From positions 4,526,001 to 4,590,000 of the forward strand of contig NZ_AP027291.1 in the NCBI RefSeq assembly GCF_030295745.1: a stretch of 64,000 nt of DNA, in the 5' to 3' direction. Positions 58,380 through 64,000 of this stretch are shown here, piece by piece (within the stretch, counting starts at the first letter, position 1; each line of letters begins with the position of its first letter). Origin of the DNA: Mycolicibacterium sp. TUM20985. Its GTDB lineage: Bacteria > Actinomycetota > Actinomycetes > Mycobacteriales > Mycobacteriaceae. The position numbers and the translations under genes are program-made. Below the pieces are notes generated by a model. The model ran no database searches and was not told the origin of the DNA. It worked only from the letters and a program-made list of their open reading frames with translations.

Positions 58380-59186
58380 GTGACCACTGCATCAACCGAC
58401 CCGCAGGACGTTGCCGACGAAGCCGCGGCCGCGCTGTGCACGCGCACCGGGGTCGACTCCTTCGACGTCGCCGTGGTCCTCGGCTCGGGGTGGGCACCGG
58501 CCGCCGCGGAGTTGGGCGCACCGCTCGCCACCGTCGCCATGGCAGACCTACCGGGCTTCACCCCGCCGGCCGCCGCCGGCCATGGTGGCCAGGCATTGCT
58601 GGTCGACGTCGCCGGTAAGCGAGTGTTGGTGCTGCTCGGCCGGATTCACGCCTATGAGGGTCACGACCTTCGCCACGTCGTCCATCCCGTCCGGGCGGCC
58701 TGCGCGGCAGGTGCCCGCACAGTGGTGCTGACCAACGCCGCAGGCGGGCTCCGGGCGGACTACGCGGTGGGCCAGCCGGTGCTGATCGCCGACCACCTCA
58801 ACCTGACGGCACGCTCACCCTTGGTCGGGGCGCAGTTCGTCGATCTGGTCGACGCCTACGCGCCGCGGCTGCGGGCACTCGCCCGCGAGATCGATCCGAC
58901 CCTCGCCGAGGGTGTGTACGCCGGGCTACCCGGACCGCACTACGAGACACCTGCCGAGATCCGGATGCTCCGCACGCTCGGCGCCGACCTGGTTGGCATG
59001 TCGACGGTCCACGAGACCATCGCCGCCCGCGCTGCCGGTGCCGAAGTGCTCGGGGTCTCGCTGGTGACGAACCTGGCCGCCGGGATGACCGGCCAACCGC
59101 TCAGCCACACCGAGGTGCTCGAGGCGGGGCGTCAGTCGGCGACGCGGATGGGTTCCCTGCTGTCCGAGGTACTCGCGCGCCTGTAG
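58380..59186 (+). CDS. deoD: Purine nucleoside phosphorylase
   Basis: 268 aa trimeric-type PNP (Rv3307). VVLGSGWAPAA is the phosphate loop; RIHAYEGHDLRHVVHPVR, LTNAAGGL (base-binding Asn), PGPHYETPAEIRML, VGMSTVHETIAA and VSLVTNLAAG all match the PNP/MTAP class. It splits purine nucleosides with phosphate, providing bases for salvage or, through xanthine dehydrogenase and uricase, for breakdown. The GTG start lies 22 bp after a hairpin. The last 55 bp overlap the 3' end of the convergent permease gene. Confidence 0.95.
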   Translation: MTTASTDPQDVADEAAAALCTRTGVDSFDVAVVLGSGWAPAAAELGAPLATVAMADLPGFTPPAAAGHGGQALLVDVAGKRVLVLLGRIHAYEGHDLRHVVHPVRAACAAGARTVVLTNAAGGLRADYAVGQPVLIADHLNLTARSPLVGAQFVDLVDAYAPRLRALAREIDPTLAEGVYAGLPGPHYETPAEIRMLRTLGADLVGMSTVHETIAARAAGAEVLGVSLVTNLAAGMTGQPLSHTEVLEAGRQSATRMGSLLSEVLARL

Positions 59187-60232
59187 CCGATCCGCCGGGT
59201 GAGGACGATGAGCCCACGTGCCATCAACGGCGCGGCGAACAGCATCAACAGCACCCGTACGACCTGCGCCGCGATGATGAACGTGACGTTGGAACCGGTC
59301 TCGACGGCGGTGGCAAGCACGGCGTAGATCCCGCCGGGGCTGGTCGACAGGTAGCCCTCGAGGGGGCTGATCCCCGTCACGTGGGCCAGCAGGATGCCCA
59401 GTCCTGCGCAGGCGACGTTCAGCACGACGATCAGACCGAGTGCCGTGGGGAGCGCGCGTCCGATCGCCCGCATCGACTCACGGGTGAACGCGACACCGGC
59501 CTGCCACCCGATGACCGCGTAGCCGAGCTGTACCAGCGCCATCGGCACCGACAGCCCGAACGACGTCCCGGTCAGCTCGAGGACGATGGTCACCGCCATC
59601 GGGCCGAGAAGGCCGGCTCCGGGCAGCCGGGCCAGCCGACCCGCCGTCGCGCCGACGAGCACGATGACCACCAGCATCCCGAGGCTGACATACCAAGGCG
59701 CCGAATCGTCTTGGGCCGGAGCGGCGCCGTTGCCGGTCTTCTCGGCGTGATAGACGAGCGTGACGACGACGGGCATCGAGGCGGTGATGAGAGCGACCCG
59801 CAGGTACTGCACCACGGCCACCACACGGTCGTCGCCGCCGAGTTCGCGGGCGATCGCGACCAGACCGGAGGCACCACCGGCGACCAGTGCGAGCGATCCG
59901 GTGAGCGGGCTGATGTCACGGTGCAGACCCAGTAGCGCACCGGCGCCGATGCTCAGGAGCAGCGTGCACACGGCGACTGCCAGCACGAGCGGCCAGTCCG
60001 AGCCAAGGGCGGTGAGCGCGTCCTGGTGCACCATCGTGCCGATGTAGACGCCCAGTACGCCCTGGGCCGCGATGCCCGCCTTGCGCGGCACGCGTGCCGG
60101 CGCCAACGACCCGAGAGCCAGGACGATGCCGACGATCAGGGCCGCAAAGAGTGCCGCCGACGGCACGCCCACGAGGTCCAGGGGCACGGTCACCCCGATC
60201 GTCACCGCGATCAGCAGCACCCACTTCCACAT
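59132..60232 (-). CDS. AbrB-family integral membrane permease
   Basis: 366 aa with about ten hydrophobic helices and the duplicated AbrB (DUF, ammonia-monooxygenase-regulator) architecture: an N-terminal half starting VLLIAVTIGVTVPLDLVGVPSAALFAALIVGIVL and a second half starting GLLGPMAVTIVLELTGTSFGLSV. LVAGGASGLVAIARELGGDDRVVAVVQYLR is the typical signature loop. Substrate unknown. It is not present at this place in M. tuberculosis. It diverges from a MarR regulator across 76 bp holding a clear operator, so MarR probably controls it. Confidence 0.85.
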   Translation of the reverse strand: MWKWVLLIAVTIGVTVPLDLVGVPSAALFAALIVGIVLALGSLAPARVPRKAGIAAQGVLGVYIGTMVHQDALTALGSDWPLVLAVAVCTLLLSIGAGALLGLHRDISPLTGSLALVAGGASGLVAIARELGGDDRVVAVVQYLRVALITASMPVVVTLVYHAEKTGNGAAPAQDDSAPWYVSLGMLVVIVLVGATAGRLARLPGAGLLGPMAVTIVLELTGTSFGLSVPMALVQLGYAVIGWQAGVAFTRESMRAIGRALPTALGLIVVLNVACAGLGILLAHVTGISPLEGYLSTSPGGIYAVLATAVETGSNVTFIIAAQVVRVLLMLFAAPLMARGLIVLTRRIGYRRASTSDSREPIRVAD

Positions 60233-60282
60233 GACTCCAAGTATGCGCTTGCTAATTCATGATCTCAAACTGCAGTGAGCGT

Positions 60283-60304
60283 AAGTTATGCCAAGGTATA
60301 ACTT
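60283..60304. promoter_or_regulatory. Candidate MarR operator
   Basis: AAGTTAT-N8-ATAACTT, 7-bp perfect arms, overlapped by CCAAG-N6-CTTGG (60291-60306). It ends 4 bp before the MarR start and lies 51 bp upstream of the divergent permease start. Confidence 0.65.
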
Positions 60305-60308
60305 GGTA

Positions 60309-60770
60309 ATGCGAGCAACTGGAACCTCCAGCAGGGCCAACGCGACCGAGCTGCGCGAGTCGATCATGGCCTTGACCCGGCAACTTCGTCGCCACCGCAG
60401 CGACAACGGGCTCACGCTGAGCCAGCAGCAGATCCTCGGGGAGGTGAGCCGGGCCGGTGTCACGACGCCCGCCGAGCTCGCCAACCGGATGCACGTGCGC
60501 GTGCAGTCGCTGACCGAGGGCATCAACCTCCTGGAGTCGCGCGTTCTGGTGGCCCGCCGGACCGACGCCGGCGACCGCCGTCGTCAGCTCATCGAAGTCA
60601 CGGCCGACGGGGTCGCGCTGCTCGAGGCCGACCGCGCCGAACGCGACGAGTGGCTCAACGCGGCGATGCGGGAGACGCTCACCGATCTCGAGAGCGATCT
60701 GCTGATGCTGGTGGCGCCGGTGCTTCGGAAACTCGCCGATGGCGATGAGCGCTTGCGCGAAGAGCAATGA
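60309..60770 (+). CDS. MarR-family transcriptional regulator
   Basis: 153 aa winged helix protein. LTLSQQQILGEVSRAGVTTPAELANRMHVRVQSLTEGINLLESRVLVARRTDAGDRRRQLIEVTADG spans the HTH and wing. ATG 60309 is chosen because the earlier in-frame ATG at 60288 lies within the operator-like palindrome and would leave no leader. The stop overlaps the first pmmB start (ATGA). It probably controls itself, pmmB in part, and the divergent permease. Confidence 0.88.
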   Translation: MRATGTSSRANATELRESIMALTRQLRRHRSDNGLTLSQQQILGEVSRAGVTTPAELANRMHVRVQSLTEGINLLESRVLVARRTDAGDRRRQLIEVTADGVALLEADRAERDEWLNAAMRETLTDLESDLLMLVAPVLRKLADGDERLREEQ

Positions 60771-62317
60771 AAACCCGAGGACCGCACCGCACAATGGGCG
60801 CCATGACCGACCAACCCCTGACGTTCGGGACGGCGGGGTTACGAGGCCCCATGCGCCCGGGCCCCGGCGGCATGAACGTCGACACCGTGACCACGGCGAC
60901 GTGGGCGCTGGCGAAGGTACTGAAGGACAGATGCCTGGGCGGGTCGACCGTCGTGGTCGGCCGCGATGCCCGCCACAACTCCGACGATTTCGCCCTGGCG
61001 ACCGCCGAAGTGCTTGCGGCCGAGGGGTTCACGGTCGTCCTCCTGCCCGACCCCGCGCCAACACCGGTGGTGGCGTTCGCGGTGCGCCGGATGGGTGCCG
61101 CAGCCGGCGTCCAGATCACGGCATCGCACAACCCTCCCACCGACAACGGTTACAAGGTCTACCTCGACGGCGGCATGCAGATCGTGCCGCCGACCGACCG
61201 CGACATCGAGACCGCCATGTCCAACGCGCCGGCCGAGGTGCCCCGCGACGAGGTCACGCCTGCCACCACCGACCTGATGAACGACTACGTGCGTCGCGCC
61301 GCCACCGTGCGCCGGGCCACGGGCGACGTCCGCATCGCGCTGACGGCCCTGCACGGCGTCGGCGGCGAGCCTGCCCTGCTGACGTTGCGAGAGGCCGGTT
61401 TCACCGACGTGCACGTCGTCACCGAGCAGTACTCGCCCGACCCCGACTTCCCCACCGTCGCCTTTCCCAACCCGGAGGAGCCCGGCGTCACCGACCTGCT
61501 GCTGACCCTGGCCGCCGAGGTCGAGGCCGACGTGGCGATCGCGTTGGACCCCGACGCCGACCGGTGTGCGGTGGGCATCCCGACGCCGTCCGGCTGGCGG
61601 ATGCTCTCGGGTGACGAAACCGGTTGGCTACTCGGCGATTACATCCTCTCGCAAATCGAGCCAGGTGACGTCATGAACGGGTGCGTGGTGGCTAGCACCG
61701 TCGTATCGTCACGTCTGCTCGCGGCGATCGCCGCCCGACACGGCGCCCACCACGTCGAAACGCTGACCGGCTTCAAGTGGCTGGCACGGGCCGACGCGGG
61801 TGTCGCGGGCCGCACCCTGGTCTACGCCTACGAGGAGGCGATCGGCCACTGCGTCGACCCGGCGGCCGTTCGCGACAAGGACGGAATCAGCGCGGCCGTT
61901 CTCGCCTGCGACCTGGTGTCGGCGCTGCGCGACGAGGGCCGCGCCCCGACGGATGCGCTGGACGCCATGGCCCGATGTCACGGCGTGCACACGACGACCG
62001 CCATGTCGGTGCCCGCCGACGCCGCGTTGATGGATCGCCTCCGGGAGTCACCGCCCGCCCGGCTCGGTGGAGAACCCGTCGAGGTCACCGACCTCTTGGC
62101 GCGCCGGGGCCAGCAGCGCACCGATGCGTTGATCTACACCGGCGAATCCGTGCGGGTGGCCGTGCGACCGTCGGGCACCGAGCCGAAGGTCAAGGCGTAC
62201 CTCGAGATTCGACTGCTTCCCCGCGACGACCTGTCGGTCGCCCGCACGGTCGCCGACGAACTCGTCGAACGGTTGCGGGTCGACGTGTTGGAGCTGCTTC
62301 AGCGAGGGCCGAACTGA
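60767..62317 (+). CDS. pmmB: Phosphomannomutase/phosphoglucomutase PmmB
   Basis: 516 aa alpha-D-phosphohexomutase (Rv3308). LTFGTAGLRGPM, then VVGRDARHNSD, the catalytic Ser in QITASHNPPTDNGYKVY, the metal loop ALDPDADRCAVGIP, the sugar loop YAYEEAIGHCVDP, and the phosphate loop RPSGTEPKVKAY. It interconverts hexose 1- and 6-phosphates, possibly ribose phosphates in this deoD-linked context. ATG 60767 overlaps the marR stop; ATG 60803 is an alternative that removes 12 residues without harming the fold. Compared with M. tuberculosis PmmB the N-terminus is shorter. The 3' end overlaps upp by 19 bp. Confidence 0.94.
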   Translation: MKTRGPHRTMGAMTDQPLTFGTAGLRGPMRPGPGGMNVDTVTTATWALAKVLKDRCLGGSTVVVGRDARHNSDDFALATAEVLAAEGFTVVLLPDPAPTPVVAFAVRRMGAAAGVQITASHNPPTDNGYKVYLDGGMQIVPPTDRDIETAMSNAPAEVPRDEVTPATTDLMNDYVRRAATVRRATGDVRIALTALHGVGGEPALLTLREAGFTDVHVVTEQYSPDPDFPTVAFPNPEEPGVTDLLLTLAAEVEADVAIALDPDADRCAVGIPTPSGWRMLSGDETGWLLGDYILSQIEPGDVMNGCVVASTVVSSRLLAAIAARHGAHHVETLTGFKWLARADAGVAGRTLVYAYEEAIGHCVDPAAVRDKDGISAAVLACDLVSALRDEGRAPTDALDAMARCHGVHTTTAMSVPADAALMDRLRESPPARLGGEPVEVTDLLARRGQQRTDALIYTGESVRVAVRPSGTEPKVKAYLEIRLLPRDDLSVARTVADELVERLRVDVLELLQRGPN

Positions 62318-62922
62318 CGGTCACCCGCGTCGCCGAGACCCGGCACGATGTAGGAGACGTCGTTCAGTCCGTCGTCGATCGCCGCGGTGTACAGCGTCAG
62401 GTTGGGTGCCGCCTTCTGCAGTGCGACAATGCCTTCCGGGGCGCACACCACGCACACCGCGGTGATGTCGACGGCATTGCGGGCCTGCAACAGCCCCAGG
62501 GTGTGCACCATCGAGCCACCGGTGGCGAGCATCGGGTCCAGCACCATGACCGGCGTCGTACTGAGGTCCTCCGGCAGTGACTCGAGGTAGGGGGTGGGCA
62601 GCGCGGTCGCCTCGTCGCGGGCCACGCCCACGAACCCGACCTTCGCCTCGGGGATCAGTTGCTGCGCCTTCTCGACCATCCCCAGGCCGGCCCGCAGCAC
62701 GGGCACCAGCAGCGGTGGCGAGGCGAGCCGTGATCCCACGGTCTCGGCCAGCGGAGTGCGAATGGGCACCGGCGTCGACTCCGCGTCGCGGGTGGCCTCG
62801 TAGACCAGCATCAAGGCCAGGTCGCACAACGCGGCGCGAAAGCCCGCGTTGTCGGTGCGCTCGTCGCGCAGGATGGTCAACCGGGCAGCGGCGAGTGGGT
62901 GATCGACAACGCGGACGTCCAT
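62299..62922 (-). CDS. upp: Uracil phosphoribosyltransferase
   Basis: 207 aa (Rv3309c). It makes UMP from uracil and PRPP. LTILRDERTDNAGFRAAL at the N-terminus, PVLRAGLGMVEKAQQLIP, the PRPP loop VMVLDPMLATGGSMVHTL and the uracil-binding YIVPGLGDAGDRQFG tail are all present. It is convergent with pmmB with a 19-bp overlap. The ATG at 62922 is the family start. Confidence 0.96.
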   Translation of the reverse strand: MDVRVVDHPLAAARLTILRDERTDNAGFRAALCDLALMLVYEATRDAESTPVPIRTPLAETVGSRLASPPLLVPVLRAGLGMVEKAQQLIPEAKVGFVGVARDEATALPTPYLESLPEDLSTTPVMVLDPMLATGGSMVHTLGLLQARNAVDITAVCVVCAPEGIVALQKAAPNLTLYTAAIDDGLNDVSYIVPGLGDAGDRQFGPR

Positions 62923-62977
62923 GCGGCGAACCCTAATGGAACCACGACGTCGGAGACGTCCATGGAACCAGAGCGTC

Positions 62978-63295
62978 GTGGCCGACGTCATAACATCCGT
63001 GATCGCCGATACCTCCGACATCCAAGGGTTCAGCGCTGCCCAACTGAGGCACGCCGACGACCTCGCCTCCGTGGCGGCCGACTTGACCGCCGCCACGGCC
63101 GCCACCGACGCGTTCGGTCCCATCGGGGCAGATTTTCTGCTGGCGTTGAATGGAGCGTTGAGACGGGAGGCGCAGTATGCCGCGCAACTCGCCGAGCGCC
63201 TCGCTGCGGCGAAGTCGACGGCAGGCGCCGCGGCCACCGCCTACCGATCAGCGGAAAGCGTTGCTGGACGATCGATCTCGCTCCTCGGGGCCTAG
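62978..63295 (+). CDS. Small helical ESX-associated-type protein (EspC/DUF2580-like)
   Basis: 105 aa from GTG 62978, almost all helical and Ala-rich: LRHADDLASVAADLTAATAATDAFGPIGADFLLALNGALRREAQYAAQLAERLAAAKSTAGAAATAYRSAE. The size, the FGPIGADFL turn between two helices and the YRSAE segment fit the EspC/DUF2580 relatives of WXG100 proteins secreted by ESX systems. The YxxxE-type motif is present as YRSAE. It lies 3 bp before the next gene, an arrangement typical of secreted pairs. No ESX core genes are in the window. An upstream in-frame ATG at 62921 would add a basic, unlikely N-terminus. Confidence 0.68.
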   Translation: MADVITSVIADTSDIQGFSAAQLRHADDLASVAADLTAATAATDAFGPIGADFLLALNGALRREAQYAAQLAERLAAAKSTAGAAATAYRSAESVAGRSISLLGA

Positions 63296-63298
63296 ACG

Positions 63299-64000
63299 AT
63301 GCCGAGCGCCCTGGTGAGCGGGTTGATCGCCCCGCTGCGCGAGCTGCAGGCGATGGTCGGCACGGGTACCTCCGACGCCGCGCCGGCGCTGGCGGCGATC
63401 CGCACCGCATTGACCGACGTCGCGGCCGCGACGATTCGGTCACGGCAGCAGACGCGGTGGCTGGGCGATGCCGGTGACGCGGCGTCGGACTTCACCGACG
63501 CGACCGTCGCGGCCATCGACGCACTGGCCGCCCGAGCCGCCCACCTCGGTGCCGCTGCGGCCGACGCCGCCGACGCCGTCGCCCGTGCCCGGGCCCGGTT
63601 GCAGACGATCGTCGATGGGTTCGAAGCCCGCGCCGAGGCGCTCGAGTCCAGGCTCGACGAACCCGGTGTCGTCGACGAACTCATCGCCGAGGCTCGACGG
63701 GCCATGACCGAGGCCGACGCCGTGATCGAGGATCTGCGCGCCGAGCTCGACGGACAACGGGCGGCGGTGGCCGAGCCGCCATCGGGCGCGCTGCCGACGA
63801 TGCCGATGGGCGCGGGTTCGGGGCTAGGCGGACTCGGCTCGGGCGCCGGGGCGGGTTCGGGGCTCGGCGGCGCGAAGCCGAGTGACTCGTTGCTGTTCGA
63901 TTCCCGGTCCGACGCGTCCGCGGGCCCCGATGCCCAGCCACTCAGCGATCCCGGGATGTTCGGCAGCGGAGTCTTGGTGCGACTCCCCGATGGCAGCACC
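63299..64000 (+). CDS. Unidentified helical N-terminal/Gly-Ser-rich protein (partial)
   Basis: The frame is open for 234 codons to the window edge. Residues 1-155 are Ala-rich helices with a TRWLGDAGDAASDF turn and a coiled-coil stretch (ARARLQTIVDGFEARAEALESRLDE). Residues 160-195 are a Gly/Ser/Pro linker (GAGSGLGGLGSGAGAGSGLGG), and a new domain seems to start near FGSGVLVRLPDGST. This looks like the N-terminal export or partner domain of a larger secreted or cell wall protein paired with the small helical protein 3 bp upstream. I do not recognise the family with certainty; the C-terminal domain outside the window would decide. Confidence 0.6.
   Translation, partial: MPSALVSGLIAPLRELQAMVGTGTSDAAPALAAIRTALTDVAAATIRSRQQTRWLGDAGDAASDFTDATVAAIDALAARAAHLGAAAADAADAVARARARLQTIVDGFEARAEALESRLDEPGVVDELIAEARRAMTEADAVIEDLRAELDGQRAAVAEPPSGALPTMPMGAGSGLGGLGSGAGAGSGLGGAKPSDSLLFDSRSDASAGPDAQPLSDPGMFGSGVLVRLPDGST

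Noticed and set aside
1..64000. tRNA, rRNA or CRISPR arrays
   Set aside because: No cloverleaf with a T-loop GTTCGAnTC context, no rRNA-like stretch and no regularly spaced short repeats were found by reading; the only repeats are the palindromes and the lhr tandem unit.

Overview
This is a 64 kb stretch of a high-GC mycobacterial chromosome, most likely from a rapid-growing Mycolicibacterium-type species. From memory of M. tuberculosis gene order, the backbone follows the Rv3286c-Rv3309c block: sigF-rsbW, lat-lrpA, an Rv3292-like gene, pcd, a TetR gene, lhr, nei, an RluA-type pseudouridine synthase, glpD, lpdA, an Rv3304-like gene, amiA1-amiB1, deoD, pmmB, upp. GTG starts, ATGA/GTGA overlaps, a 13E12/DUF222 gene with an SOS box and an ESX-associated-type gene pair at the right edge all fit this assignment.

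Layout. 1-7.2 kb: the end of a 5-hydroxyisourate hydrolase gene and uricase (urate catabolism), the SigF/RsbW stress pair, a CsbD-like gene with its own SigF-type promoter, an ArsR-AHSA1 pair behind two matching operators, and a two-gene molybdenum hydroxylase (FAD subunit, then a fused 2Fe-2S/molybdopterin subunit), probably xanthine dehydrogenase. 7.2-9.3 kb: a membrane-anchored Mrr-like nuclease between inverted copies of a palindromic repeat. An IS110-family element has inserted into the arm of one copy, and its leader contains readable bridge-RNA guide segments. 9.3-13.9 kb: lysine catabolism (lat, lrpA, 2-oxoadipate dioxygenase-type gene, pcd). 13.9-17.5 kb: 13E12 HNH gene and htpG.

17.5-32.9 kb is a catabolic island absent from the M. 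tuberculosis locus. It has two divergent operons around a GntR-controlled promoter region. Leftward: SDR, Rieske oxygenase, luciferase-like monooxygenase, Baeyer-Villiger-type monooxygenase, TauD-type dioxygenase, SDR, CoA transferase. Rightward: SMP-30-like lactonase, GntR, acyl-CoA ligase, SDR, acyl-CoA ligase, SDR. The set reads as oxidation of a cyclic ketone, lactone opening, CoA activation and beta-oxidation; the substrate is unknown. Two genes carry lesions: an in-frame amber codon in the Rieske gene and a one-base deletion in the last SDR.

33-43.3 kb: PPOX protein, secreted coiled-coil protein, TetR, Lhr helicase, DUF2834 membrane protein, NPD-type enzyme, SDR, nei. 43.3-51.2 kb is a second lineage-specific segment for lipid and hydrocarbon oxidation: Tat-exported cholesterol oxidase-like enzyme, AlkB, DesA3-type desaturase with its reductase, TetR, enoyl-CoA hydratase, SDR. 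51.2-62.9 kb returns to the conserved backbone, with an added AbrB-type permease and MarR regulator between deoD and pmmB. The last kilobase holds a small EspC-like protein and the start of an unidentified helical protein. I saw no rRNA, tRNA or CRISPR array.
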